From Phaeoceros laevis (lineage: Eukaryota > Anthocerotophyta > Anthocerotopsida > Notothyladales): a stretch of DNA of 30,334 nucleotides. The notes under the pieces were generated by a model. The model was not told where the DNA came from and ran no database searches. It worked only from the letters and a program-made list of their open reading frames with translations. Every line of letters begins with the position of its first letter. The first letter of the stretch is position 1. The stretch is from NCBI GenBank assembly GCA_049999765.1, contig JBNGIQ010008438.1:1-30334 (forward strand), given 5' to 3'. Below are positions 1 through 11,044 of the stretch, piece after piece. The position numbers and the translations under genes are program-made.

Positions 1-286
1 ATTGGACTGACATCTGTCACCGAAATTGTGACTGCAGGAGTTCAACAATCGCTGCCAATAGGCTCAGATTCTGGAGGACAGTATCCGGACAATCCTGCGC
101 TCATCATCCTCGGTGAGAATTCCAAGCGTGATGCACATGTGGAAGATCCTGCTTTCGCTGGTGCTTGTCAAATAGGGAGAATTCCAGTCACAGACATGTT
201 GTATTCCAAGGGAAACTGTGCGAAGTAGAAGTGATGGGGGGGTTTGTGCTCTTGCAGAACCGTTATTCACAGCGGCCTCGGATACC

Positions 287-1526
287 ATGGCCGAAGCTGT
301 GGATTGCAGCGTTGGCCTTGAAGATTGCAGAGATAAAGGTTTGGCGGGGAGGCTGAAAGCCGTAGCTATTGCTTCAATTCTGGTGGCCAGCACTTTGGGA
401 GTGTTGATTCCTATCATCGGGAGGAAGTACAAAGTTTTGAGCCCAGATGGCAAATTTTTTTTTGTCACCAAGTCATTTGCAGCAGGAGTCATTTTGGCCA
501 CCGCCTTCGTGCACATGTTGCCCGACGCAATGGAGACTCTGGCCAATCCCTGCCTGCCTGAACGGCCATGGACCAAATTTCCCTTCTCTGGATTCATCGC
601 CATGATGGCAGCTCTTCTCACTCTGGTGGTTGACTTCTTGGGGACTCGGTACTACGAGAAGAAGTACAGTGCGGAGAATTCAAAGGAAGACCCATTGGCC
701 ACCACAATTCCGGACATGGAGAAGGTTGCAGATCCGGACGTGCACATTGTTGGGCTGCACTCGCACCCTACTCATGGTCATACGCATGGCGAGTCTGATG
801 CTAGGCTGGCGCAAGTTCGACATATCGTGGTCTCTCAGGTAAGCCATAATTAATGTGGAAGCTGGATATGGGTGGCATGTCTCTGCAGCCCCGGTTTGCA
901 ACTTTGTCGTTGGGAGTGCTGACAGGTGGGGTCATCTTATCCACCGCAGGTTTTGGAGCTGGGTATAGTAGCTCACTCTGTGATTATTGGAGTGACCTTG
1001 GGAGTTTCAAGCAGCCCTTGCACAATCCGGCCCTTGATTGCAGCTCTCTGCTTTCATCAGTTCTTTGAAGGATTTGCCCTGGGTGGCTGCATCAGTCAGG
1101 TAACAAGCGTTAGCTAGTGCAGGCCTGCCTGAGCACTATAATATGGTTTTTTTGGGGACTTGGTTGTAGACAGTGCATCGGATGATTGCTTATAAGTTGC
1201 TGTTGCCTGACCTCATTCAGGCGGGGTTCAAGACCTTATCAGCTGCCACAATGGCCTTCTTCTTCGCCATTACTACCCCACTAGGCATCGGGGTTGGAAT
1301 CGGAATCCAAAACAGCTACAACGAGAACAGCCCAACAGCTCTCATTGTCCAGGGGACATTCGACTCCATCTCGGCTGGCATTTTGACCTACATGGCCCTG
1401 GTGGACCTCATTGCTGCAGACTTCCTGACCAAGAAGCTCCGCAGCGACTCGCTGTTGCCGTTGCAAGCGTTCCTGGCCCTGTTCGCAGGATCAGGAGCTA
1501 TGGCGTTGCTTGCTGTGTGGGCATGA
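287..1526 (+). CDS. ZIP-family zinc/iron transporter (copy 1)
   Basis: Predicted plasma- or endomembrane divalent-metal (Zn/Fe) importer of the ZIP/IRT family, 335 residues, close to the usual plant length. Exons are 287-838, 950-1099 and 1221-1526; both introns (839-949, 1100-1220) are GT-AG and phase 0. The start at 287 sits in a good context (accATGG) and begins [14 protein letters not shown]; the frame is open further upstream but has no earlier ATG. Eight membrane segments can be placed: three before a cytosolic His-rich loop ([16 protein letters not shown]), then five more. Metal-site residues are visible in TM4 (HSVIIG, His193) and TM5 (HQFFEG, His220 and Glu224). The 286 bases upstream show no other gene and no clear TATA box. 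The gene converges with a paralogue at 2493-3720 that has the same intron positions. Family assignment is very safe; the metal transported is not readable. Confidence 0.93.
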
Positions 1527-2492
1527 CTACCGTCACATCATGCCTCCATCCATTTTTCCGCGTATGTAATATACTGTATCGTAGAGACACCACTACCATG
1601 ACAGCAGTGTAACTGATTCTTTGATTTTGACACTTGTATCGGATGTTGGCTCTTTTTGAAAAATGCCACAGGTGAAGAGAAGAGGGGNNNNNNNNNNNNN
1701 NNNNNNNNNNNNNNNNNNNNNNNNNNNNNNNNNNNNNNNNNNNNNNNNNNNNNNNNNNNNNNNNNNNNNNNNNNNNNNNNNNNNNNNGAGTGAAGGGTCC
1801 GCAGCATGATGACTCTGGAAATCCGGTGCGTCGAGCCTTCAATAACGGTTATTTGCCTCTACCAACTTGAAATCATAAAGGAAGCATGAGGGGTTGCTCA
1901 TACGCATCCATCATTTCCACTCTGTACTTGAATGTCGAAATGAAGTGACAATGTATGCATCTGTATATACTATGGAGTACTTACAGTCCTGCAGCTGTCC
2001 AGACGGCAATGCTGCGCGCATTAAAAGTGCAGTGAATCTTAGGCCATGTATCCGTCATCTGTCGACTTCTGAAGTCAACAAGAGTAGGCAGGGGGGGCCG
2101 AAGACATTGGAGGTGGTTGGCTTTCTTGGCGCATTAGAAGACTCGGAATCATCTGGGTGCGTTCGGACCATCTCCAAAGCGCATGCGCACTTGTTATGTG
2201 CAGCGCTAGCCGTCCTTTCCTTGGCAGTCCTCAATAAATCTCCGATTGAGATTCCGCAATTGAGCAGCATCAGACAGAAAAGAAAACAGATTACAGATTC
2301 ATGAGAGGAATATTTCCCGCTCCACATGAATTCATACAGCTAATCAGCTTGGAGATCGTCACGACTTCAGAGCTACACGCTACAGTCTTAACGAGGTGGG
2401 TTCACGAATGTAGTCTACTTGTAAAGTTCTGTTCCAAGCACAGGACGGAGGCACCACCGATTTGATGCAAACCGGAATTTACCCCCTGGTGA
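1527..2492. other. Intergenic region between convergent ZIP genes, with 100-N gap
   Basis: This stretch lies between the two ZIP stop codons and must hold both 3' UTRs. Exactly 100 N occupy 1688-1787, the usual placeholder for a gap of unknown size, so the true distance between the genes is unknown. Open frames at 1894-2304 (+) and 2055-2327 (-) overlap each other and have no recognisable motifs. An AATAAA on the plus strand at 2233-2238 is too far from the copy 1 stop to be assigned with confidence. I see no further gene. Confidence 0.6.
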
Positions 2493-3720
2493 TTATGCCC
2501 AGTGGCCAACCAAGGACATGGCCCCCGCTCCCAGGAAGAGCGCGGAATAGGAAAGCAACTGCAGCCGGAAGTTGCTGCGGAGTCGCTTGCTGAGGAAGTC
2601 GGCTGCGATGAGGTCCACCAGCGACATGTAGACGAGAATGCCTGCCGACAGGGAGTCGAAGGTGCCCTGGATGATGATGGCCTTTTGGCTGTTTTCGCTG
2701 TAACTGTTTTGGATGGCGAAGCCGATGGCGATTCCCACCGGCGTGGTGATTGCGAAGAAGAGCGCCATCAAGCCAGTGGAAACGCTCTTGAAGCCCGCCT
2801 GCTCACGAGTCCAAATTTACACATTGCAACTTACCACACTCAATTCACGCATCCATATCGAGCAGAGAGAAACTGGGGATTGGCATGGAGTCTGCACCTG
2901 CACGATGCAGCCTCCCAGAGCGATGCCCTCGAAGAATTGGTGGAAAACCAGTGCCGCCATGAGAGGCCTGATCTCGCAGGGGCTGTTGGACACGCCTAGC
3001 GTCACTCCTATGATCACCGAGTGCGCCAGAATGCCCAGCTCCAAAACCTGGAATCCATCCAATGTTCACAATGGTCACAGCAGATTCACATGGTCTGAAT
3101 CGACTTCTCCCAATGCAAGGCAAGCCTGTGCGAGCTCACTTCACCTGCGAGATGACCATGTGACGGACTTGGGCCATCTTGGGGTCCGTCTCGAGTGCGT
3201 CCGCCGATGCCACCTTCCCGTGCGAGTGGGCATGGGAGTGCAAGTGCATTCCCACAATGTCGAGATGGCCGCCCTCCTCCATGCCCCGCAGCTCCTGGTC
3301 GCTCTTCAGCTGGGTGGCGGGATCGGCATTGGCGGCAGCGGCTCGGTGCTTGCTCTCGTAGTACTGCGTGCCCGCGAAGTCCACCACCAGCGTGCCCAGC
3401 GCCGCCACCATCGCCAGGAAGCCGGCGAAGGGGAACTCGGCCCAGGGCTTGGCCGGCAGGCACGGATTGGCCAGCGTCTCCATGGCGTCCGGCAGCATGT
3501 GGATGAAGGCCGTGGCCAGGATCACCCCCGCCGCGAACGCCTTGGTGACGAAGAAGAGGTTGCCGTCGGGGTGGAAGCTGCTCACGCGCTTGCCCAGGAT
3601 GGGCATGAGCACGCCCAGAGCGCTGGCCGCCAGGATGGCCGCCAGCGCCGCGCTCTTGAGCTTGGTGGCTTCATCCTTGTTGTAGCAGTCCTCCAGCCCC
3701 CGGCTGCACTCGTTGTCCAT
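2493..3720 (-). CDS. ZIP-family zinc/iron transporter (copy 2)
   Basis: Second ZIP transporter, 343 residues, on the minus strand. Exons are 3720-3145, 3047-2898 and 2798-2493; introns 3144-3048 and 2897-2799 are GT-AG and phase 0, exactly matching copy 1. Exons 2 and 3 have the same lengths as in copy 1 (150 and 306 nt). The start begins [12 protein letters not shown]. The variable loop is His-rich ([17 protein letters not shown]). The TM4 HSVIIG (His201) and TM5 HQFFEG (His228, Glu232) metal-site residues are intact. Exon 1 is much richer in G and C at third positions than copy 1, so the two paralogues differ clearly in codon usage. That GC richness creates a long spurious antisense frame (2713-3864, +). 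Function is as for copy 1, with possible division of labour between copies. Confidence 0.93.
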
Positions 3721-4620
3721 CTGGGTCTTGGCTGTCTTGCCTTCAGGACTCCTCCTCCCGCAGAGCTACGCAATCGATTTTCCCTCTGTCCGCAGGGCTG
3801 GAGAGGGCGGAGGAAGAACAGTGACAGGTTGCCATCTGATGGCGAAACGGAAGAAAGCAGGTAAGAACAGGTCAGAATCAGATAGCTGTAGGCCGACGAA
3901 ACGCGCATTGTCTCCCTCCGACTCTCTCCAATCCTGAAGAGATGAGTCCGTGCCGGGTCACGGAGGAGTCTCACGGACGGGTCTGCTGGCATTGACGACA
4001 TTTTGCATCCACGAAGACTACCTTAACGTGTGGACCCACGAGCTTTGTGTGGGACACTTGGAGCCAAAAGTTCTGAAAGGTGTGGGGCTACTGTGGGCTC
4101 AAGCCAAGGCGGATCCGGAGGAGGAATGATTCAGACCCTGCCTCTGGTACCAAGTGGAATCCACATTGACTCATTTGAGGGGAAGCCCTTTTTCAGAGTT
4201 GGGTACAGCTTAGTATGTACGTGATAGGAGGATAGGCACATGCAAAAGTCCTCAGTTGCGTGAAATTGTATGTTCAAGGACGGATCTGCAGTGACCAAGT
4301 CGTTGCCTCGCCAGTTCTAACAATTGGCCGGAAGTGGGCGGGGTGGGCCTTTCCTACCGGTGCTGTAGACAAGTGTCTATAAATGGCCCTGTCCGTGCTG
4401 CTTCTGTGGAATCCACCAGTTGCACCCAGTGAGCAGAGCCATCCTGTCATGAAATCGGGGGTTGAGAACTTCAGATATCTCTTCAGTGCTGGAGTCTGCT
4501 GGACCTACCGTCAATGGTGTGCCCGCACGAAGGTGACGTTCCTGACTCGTCACGCAGAAAGCAAGGACCCTGAGGAGGCCCTCTCTGAACCCTCCTCCAC
4601 CTGCTACAGGACGAACAGTC
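3721..4620. other. Upstream region of ZIP copy 2 and unassigned DNA
   Basis: This is the 5' side of the minus-strand ZIP gene and should contain its promoter and 5' leader, but no clear TATA box was found on that strand. On the plus strand a good TATA-like element, TATAAATGG, lies at 4378-4386, but no convincing plus-strand gene follows. The frame at 4383-4775 (130 codons) starts inside that element and shows no motif. I treat it as unsupported. Confidence 0.4.
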
Positions 4621-4824
4621 CTAGTAATGAGCTGAGAGGCATCCGCCTACTTCCTCCAGAAGCCAGTAGGTCTGGAGAGTGGGTGTGTATATCAAGCTGT
4701 AACTGGATTCTGGACGAGCCCTACAGCACCAGTCTGGGAACGCTTCACCAGCCTGAGCTTCGAGGAAAAGAGTAGCCAAAGCTACTGCAACAATCAGTGT
4801 GGGCCCATAAGCGTTCATCAGCAT
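4621..4824 (-). CDS. Possible small secreted protein or first exon, unrecognised
   Basis: A 67-codon minus-strand frame (66 further residues counted from the second Met region) starts at ATG 4824, with an alternative ATG at 4818. Its first 26 residues look like a signal peptide: a short polar start, then a hydrophobic core (TLIVAVALATLFLEAQA) and a plausible cleavage site before GEAFPDWCC. The remainder is short, with three cysteines, and ends at 4621. It could be a small secreted peptide, the first exon of a longer gene, or chance. No family is recognised and no splice partner could be shown, so confidence is low. Confidence 0.25.
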   Translation of the reverse strand: MLMNAYGPTLIVAVALATLFLEAQAGEAFPDWCCRARPESSYSLIYTPTLQTYWLLEEVGGCLSAHY

Positions 4825-5622
4825 CAATTGCCAGTTGCCTGTACTGGTTCCAGCACCTGGTTAGCTGGCTGTGCATCTTCCCACCAGTAGGCATAAAAAG
4901 ATCTGGGAGTCGGCCCTGCTTTCAGACACAAAACAGACAGGATATGGCAGGTGGGGCTCATGCCAGTACTGTACAAGTACACTATGCATATGGCTTCTTG
5001 TCACTTGTCTGGCCTCGTGTCCATCCCTTGGTGTCCGGATGCTTAGGAAAGTGCCATTCAAGAAACGTCTGAACCCTGTTGTACAGTGTCTCCGGTAATC
5101 CCTGCGACTGCTGAGGTTTTCAGGGTGTGAAGACTGATGACTCGTCTGCGAACTCCTTTGCTCACGTTCAGACTGCAGCACCGCTGCACCATGTGGAAAG
5201 GTTGAGTCAACACAGCAAGTTGCAGCAGCATGACAACACCTGTAAGAAACACAGCAGCTTGGATTGGGACATCTCACCTGCAAGTAGGTGTGTCATCTGC
5301 AGTCTCCCGGGGACGGTTGTTCTGTATGCCAGGCACACTGCATATCCTTTTCCATAGCCTCACAGGGACAACACAATTTTGTGGCACACTTTCCTGAATC
5401 TTCTTACTGTACCTCGGTAGAATTATGCTCCTGGAACTCCTCTCTCCTTCACTCCGGTGATGATGAAATTGTGTGTGTGCATAATATGCGCTGCTTGCAT
5501 CGGAGTGCTAAGCAAGACCCGCAGATTTTGGACCCACATAATTTCATCCTCAAGTGCCAATTCACTGAGTCTGTCCAGATACTGCTGTTCAAGGGCCGAA
5601 GCCTCTCGAGGGCAGCCAAGGG
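4825..5622. other. Intergenic DNA downstream of the PPR gene
   Basis: Only short overlapping frames without recognisable motifs are present on either strand. The region should include the 3' UTR of the minus-strand PPR gene ending at 5623. I see no repeats, RNA gene or coding signature. Confidence 0.5.
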
Positions 5623-7942
5623 CTACCAGCAGAGTCCTCTCTCCACCTGCATTGCTGGAATAACAGATGAAAAGTAGTTAAAGCCTGCATCCAGGTAGCC
5701 ACATTTTCCATCCCAAATGGCGTGATTGTCTACACTGTACTTGTGGTGAAGTAGACGTGGCTTCAATTCAAACACCTCCTTCGATGGTGCTGCATTGTAT
5801 GATGTTACTTTCAGTAGCAAAGCATACATGTAGTCTTGCTGTGGATGATTCCAGTCTCCTACCCCAAAACTGTGTACTCCATGCACATTCTCTATCCAAC
5901 TTTGACCAGGCATCTTTCTCGCCCCTGCCCTTTGTCTGAGCTCTTTTGCCTCCTTTGCTAGCTCCCAGAGACCAGCATCAGCATAGATGTTGGACATCAG
6001 GACATACGCAGCAGAATGCTGTGGCTCTAGACGCACCGCACACTCAAACACCTGCTTTCCCAGAACTACCTTGCCGTGCTTTCGACAGGCACCTAACAAG
6101 CACAGTAACATTGGCCGATCAGGCTGCTTTGGCATCGTTGACAGCAGCTCTATCACCTGGCTGAAATATCCTGCACGGCCAAAGAGGTCTACCATACAAG
6201 CGTAATGCTCGATCTCAGGGCTTATGCCGTGATCTATGCTCATGGATAGAAAGAGCTCGATACCTCTGTCCACCAGCCCAGCATGACAGCAGGCAGAGAG
6301 AAGTGAAAGAAACGTGACTCCATTTGGCTTCATGCCAGCCAGCTGCATGTGATCGTAACTCTGGAGGCATGCTGCACAGTCTCCTTGACGAGTGTAGCCA
6401 GCAATTAAGGCTGTCCATGAAGCCACATCAGGCTTCAGTAGCAGTGCATCAAAAACGGTCTGGGCCATTGGGAGTAATAGACTCCTCCTGCATTTGTCCA
6501 TACAGCTGCAAAGCCTCCTCCCCTTGGCCCTGCTCAACATGTGCTGCAAGCATTGCATTCCATGACACGACATCCCGCACAGGTAAAGAATCAAAGGAAT
6601 TCTGCGCATCCACCAGGCTCCCGCACTTCCCGTACAAATTTACAAGGGTGTTTCCAATGAAAGCATTGGATTCATACCCCTTCCTCAAAGCACTAGCATG
6701 TAATGCCTTCCCTTTCTCCAACGACTTCACTTTGATGAAAAGGCCGTCCAGAACAGCATACTCCTCCTTCTCTGCAAGCATGCCGCATGCTTGCAGCGCA
6801 CTTACACAGGTCCGAATATCTGAACTCACACCTTTCTCAAACATGTCAATGTACAGCCACAAAGCCTTCTCTGCTTGCCCTTGCTCGCCGTATGCAGCTA
6901 GCATTGCATTCCATGCCACCACATTATGCTGGAACAGCCCATCAAACACACTTTGTGCATCCACAATGCTGCCACTCTTGCCATACATAGTAACAAGGCT
7001 GCTGCCGAGAAAGACATCTGAACGAAAGCCATTTCTCCATGCATCACCATGTATTATCTTCCCCTTCTCCAAAGATCGTACTTTGATGAGCTGTCCACCC
7101 ACAGCATCACCTTCCTCCGTCTCTGCAAGCATGCCACATGCCTGGACAGCACTCACAAAAGTCCTCTCATCTGGACAAACACCCTCCGACAGCATCTGTT
7201 CATAGAGCTGCAAGGCCTTCTCTGGTTGCCCCTGTTGCACGTATGCCGTAAGCATCGCATTCCATGACACCACATCCCGCTGGGACAACTGATCAAACAC
7301 ATTCTGCGCTTCCACAATACTCCCACACTTGGCACACATGTCTACCAGAGATGTACGCACAAAGAGGTGAGATCCGCAGTTGGACTTGACAGCATCAGCA
7401 TAGATGTTCTTGCCCTCATTTAGGTCGCCGATACTGCCACAAGCATGAAGTAGGCTGACGAAAGTATAGGTGTTTGCTTGCACTCCTTCCTCTTGCATCC
7501 ACCTGTACATCCTCAATGCCTCCCGCCCTTGCCCAGCAGTAGCGTATCCAGAGATTACAGCTGTCCAAGAGACAACAGTTCGCTGCAGCAACCTCTCAAA
7601 CACTCGGACTGCATCTTCAAGACTACCGCACTTCACCAACGTTTTCACAACAGATTCACCGAGATACCTAGTGGACTCCAACCCATGTTCAGCCAAATGG
7701 GCATGAACTTGCTTGGCCTCAGCCAGTGCCTTCCTTTTAGTGCATGCCTTTAAAAACGACCTGTACATCTCAACCGTAAGAACAGTGCCAGGCTTGTCCA
7801 CGCGCAGGAGGGCATCCAGTGCCCTGTCCAGCTGCCCCTCATCGCATAATCTTTGCAGTTTGGAACCTGTTGCAAAATCCACAACGCACGCCGGAGGACA
7901 GTGGTGACCACCCAAGGTGGCTAGCCCAGATTTCACCCACAT
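5623..7942 (-). pseudogene. PLS-type PPR gene, E-class, broken by a frame change
   Basis: Organelle RNA-binding PPR protein gene, probably for RNA editing, now in two frames. The first ATG (7942) opens 497 codons with a short N-terminal leader and successive P, L and S repeats (for example KCGSIVEAQNVFDQL, RDVVSWNAMLTAYVQQGQ). The L motifs carry a long spacer (LAEKEEYAVLDGLFIKVKSL). This frame ends at 6449, soon after MQEESITP. The protein continues in the next frame from about 6490 (MAQTVFDALLLKPDVASW) through more repeats and an E/E+ region (GQSWIENVHGVHSFGVGDW) to a stop at 5623, without a DYW deaminase domain. Where the frames meet, a stretch of repeat is missing, so a deletion with frame change is more likely than a one-base error. 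No intron can join the frames, because the sequences are contiguous. It is either a recent pseudogene or contains an assembly error; the rest of both frames is undecayed. Confidence 0.85.
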
Positions 7943-9006
7943 AGATCTGCTTCTGTGACTCGTGGGACCTCTCTGGTAGCACAATACTCACTTGTCAGGA
8001 GGATCAGACGATTAGAGCTCCAGAATCCAGCCCCCTAAACGGGCTCCTAGGAGAAAAGGAAAAGGCCGCGCCGGCAGTCGCACGGCCTGCTTTGCAGGCA
8101 CTCGCTTCTCGTCTCCCTTCGTAGTCTGAGCTCATCTTGCTCGTGGGGTTTGGGTCGTGCATCTGCTCAGTTTCTGCTGCAAGTGAAGATCAGGGTGGTG
8201 ACCAGCGGCCTGCAGTAGCTCCGCTGTGCGATTGAACAGCCCCATTCCAGCAGAAAAAGCTCTGGAGTTTCCACTCGCATTCAATACGCGGGTCCCCCTC
8301 GTCCACAGCCTCCTGGCTAGCGCCTTACGAAGGAGCGCCTTGGCGCTGTCCTGAGAGGGGTTCGGGTGCCTTCAGCACCTGGAGTAATTGTCCGCTCTGC
8401 AAGGCCTAGGAGATGAGGAGGGATGAAGATGATATGCTGAGTGCTGGCGTTACCCAACACTTTGTAGCTGAATCTGCTCTCCAGTTCACCAGGGGTGGCA
8501 TCTCTGGCGCCGAAGTCCCCGAGCTGATTCAACGAGGCCCGAACTGCAACGCCCCGGAAGCGCTGGTGCAACCTGGTCCGCAGCGTTGCCTGCGAGCAGG
8601 CCGGGAGGCAGGCAGGAGTTGGGTGCCTCAAGGGCGAGGATAAGGCAGAAGCGGTAAGCAAATGCACACCCATCTGCAAAGCGCCAAAGAGCATACTGCA
8701 TACTAGCTCCCAGAGTGGCGATTGCCCAATGAAAATCTTTGCTTCCCAAGGGTAGGTGATTGCCAAGGCACGGGAAACCTACCTGCAAGCCCAGCAATTG
8801 ACGAAACAAGTTTTATGACACAGGCCTAATGGCTAGTGCAGGATCTCAGCTCCTTGCTGGAAGTACCGGCGGCTTCCTCGAGCTGGTTGCAGCCGAAGAC
8901 GACGAAGAAGGGGGACGATGCATAACCTGGCTTCAGCAACACCAGCAGCGCAACAACACAGGTGACTGATTGGTGGTGGACACATTACGACTGCTGACCA
9001 CGTACC
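7943..9006. other. Region upstream of the PPR gene, no gene seen
   Basis: This about 1.1 kb stretch lies upstream of the PPR start and ends where duplication copy A begins. It should contain the PPR promoter. The longest frame (8317-8766, minus, 149 codons) has no motif, and other frames overlap it. Nothing further is supported. Confidence 0.45.
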
Positions 9007-9454
9007 CACAGCAATAACGGCCAGGCACAAGCAAGCAAACACCACTCAAACCGGCACACTTTTGAGGTAATGCTTCAATCTTGGTGATCTTTTGCACTGT
9101 AGGAAGCCGAGATACCTATCTGTAGACAACCCAAGATACCTATCTATCTTATTTGCGCATCCACGTCCAGTAGCTAGCTAGGTTTGCGCAACCACGTCCA
9201 CTGTTAGGCACTGTTGAGATCAAAGTTCCTGTGGCTAGATTTTTCCTGTCTCTATGTAGGGCTGTGGCTTTTGATAGACATCAACTGGCCAGACCTTATA
9301 CTACGTGGTTGAGAACTCTCCCATTTGGTAGCCACCAGCAGTCCTGACAGCTGCTCTGATGATGATTTTGCTTTCTTCACATCTATTTCAGTTCCGGCAC
9401 CGCACAGTTTCAGCCTTTTATAAACAATATAAGCCAGAGTCCGGTTCCATCGAG

Positions 9455-9935
9455 ATGCGGAGCCTGGCAGAGAAGGAAGACATCGTGTCGGTCAATGGGG
9501 AACTGCTGAGAGTGGAGTCCCTACAGCGGGCCACTGCAATCCACGCTGTAGTCAGCAGGAGGGGGTTACCGTACAGCTCAGATGTGTATGTGGGTTATTA
9601 TGCCCTCGTATGTATGGCAAGTGTGGGAGCTAGTGTCCTGAACATGAAGCTAGTGTCCTTCAGGATGGGGAATGAGTGGAGCCTCTGAAAATAGGAAGCT
9701 CATTGCTATGGGTTTGAATCGGATGTAATTGTGGACCGTAACTGGATGATACACACTATCGTGCAGTGGACCTGGAGTATGCTTTGATGGCCAACATTTA
9801 TGGTGAGGCAGGACTTGATTGATGTGGGAGCAACTATCCCTGGAGACAAGCAGAAGCAGAGGCAGAGAAGAAGATGCGAGCTCGCTCAATTATTTATGGC
9901 TAAACACCCGCCCAGGATTGGATGACCAGAATCAC
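9455..9935 (+). pseudogene. Decayed PPR fragment (copy A)
   Basis: Reading from ATG 9455 gives MRSLAEKEDIVSVNGELLRV, the spacer-type L motif also seen in the PPR gene at 5623-7942. It is followed by an IHAV helix and a degenerate second half. Beyond two deletions, residues of the E region (YALMANIYGEAGL, then a QDW) can be read in a different frame at about 9774-9930, interrupted by stops. Compared with copy B it has lost two segments, so it is the more decayed of the pair. It is not functional. Confidence 0.7.
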
Positions 9936-10052
9936 CAACCAGGGGATACATGGTGAGCGAACATCTCACCAAAGAGAAGAGCATTGAACTTAATAATTAA
10001 CTAAGTGCTGTAGTAAACAACGTAGTTAGACTTGACTTCCCATTTGTCTGTT

Positions 10053-10637
10053 TCACTGTTCCATGCAGTGGGAAGCGATATGCACTTGGTCGTAAACCGT
10101 CTCCACATAATCATCGGCTGAAACCACCGACTCCAAGACACTCCCTAGGGCACAGCGGAAGAAGCCAGTTCCTCCCACAAGAGCGTAGGTGGTGGGAACG
10201 TCCGTCGAGGGCTGGTACCCTCGAAAAACGAGGGTGCTGTTGGCGTAGGGGCTGGCGTCGTTGAAAACGGCCGTCCAGATGTTCTCCCACGACACCTGCC
10301 GCTGGTCACTGTAAATGAGAGCACCCTGAGCGCGCCCGATCTCGGTGGAGGTGAGGTAGTAAGGGCCTGATGTGATGGGGGCGTCAAAAACATCTATCTG
10401 GCCAAACCTAAAATTGCCCACGGCCGCGAGCACCTGCACCTGGCTAGTAGGGGAGCCGTCGGCCCCTGACATGAACTGCTGGTAGAACTCGATGGTGGAC
10501 CCCACCGCGGCCTGGGCCTCGGCCTGGGCCTCGGCCTCGCCCCCGCCCCCGCCCCCGCCCGCGCCCTCGACCAGCACACAGGCTACCAAGAGTACTGCAG
10601 AGAAGACAAGAAGCACAGACCAAAACTTGGAAGCCAT
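10053..10637 (-). CDS. Dirigent-like secreted protein (copy A)
   Basis: Single-exon dirigent-family protein of 194 residues. Dirigent proteins are cell-wall proteins that steer stereoselective coupling of phenoxy radicals in lignan and related pathways. The start at 10637 (MASKFWSVLLVFSAV) gives a clear signal peptide of about 27 residues; the frame runs further upstream but a TATA box at 10728-10735 lies inside it, so the internal Met is the real start. A Gly run and Glu/Ala-Gln repeats form a linker, followed by the dirigent beta-barrel from about residue 50. Family blocks visible are FRFGQIDVFDAPITSGPYY, GRAQGALIYSDQRQ and ALVGGTGFFRCALG. The usual paired acidic residues before the P-x-T stretch read D-A here, so catalytic behaviour may differ. 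It lies in the duplication; its paralogue is at 17960-18604. Confidence 0.88.
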   Translation of the reverse strand: MASKFWSVLLVFSAVLLVACVLVEGAGGGGGGGEAEAQAEAQAAVGSTIEFYQQFMSGADGSPTSQVQVLAAVGNFRFGQIDVFDAPITSGPYYLTSTEIGRAQGALIYSDQRQVSWENIWTAVFNDASPYANSTLVFRGYQPSTDVPTTYALVGGTGFFRCALGSVLESVVSADDYVETVYDQVHIASHCMEQ

Positions 10638-10727
10638 AGCTGTAGATCTGCTCGGTTGCAGGTGGACAGTTGCAGAAACACTTGCAAGTGCTAGTGCAGT
10701 ACAGTGGGGGAAGGAAGAGTTGAACTG

Positions 10728-10735
10728 TATATATG
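10728..10735 (-). promoter_or_regulatory. TATA box of dirigent copy A
   Basis: The minus strand reads CATATATA about 92 bases upstream of the dirigent ATG at 10637, which puts transcription start near 10700. An equivalent element is kept in copy B. Confidence 0.6.
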
Positions 10736-10980
10736 TACTCTCTACAGCAATCAATCATGGCATTGCAGAGTCACGCTGCTCATGTTGCCGAGGAGGATGC
10801 GTGAGGTTATAAACTCATCACTTTGAAGAGGAAAATTGTTTGTTGAACCTCGGGCCTCCAAGCAACGAATTTGTGATCTCGAAACCAACGGTCTACAGAC
10901 AATTGCAAGCAAGGAAATTGAAATTTTACTCTAGGAAGACTCCAGATGAGGTTTTAAATTTGCACGGCACCAGACTTGAT

Positions 10981-11044
10981 CACACTATTGAGCAGGATTG
11001 CCTAAAGTTGCAATCCTGAGTTCACAATAGTGTGTGCTCTTGAA
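10981..11044. repeat. Nested hairpin upstream of dirigent copy A
   Basis: Outer arms CACACTATTG (10981-10990) and CAATAGTGTG (11035-11044) are perfect inverted repeats. Inside them a second perfect inverted repeat pairs CAGGATTGC (10993-11001) with GCAATCCTG (11010-11018) around an 8-base loop. Copy B has only the outer arms, fused into an uninterrupted palindrome. Confidence 0.9.

Noticed and set aside
2713-3864. 383-codon plus-strand frame across ZIP copy 2
   Set aside because: It is antisense to a clear ZIP gene, is rich in His/Arg/Ala as expected from GC-rich antisense, and has no motif.
4383-4775. Plus-strand frame after a TATA-like element
   Set aside because: Its ATG is inside the TATA element, so it could not be the start of that transcript; no domain is seen.
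8317-8766. 149-codon minus-strand frame
   Set aside because: No motif, and it competes with overlapping frames in a GC-rich stretch.
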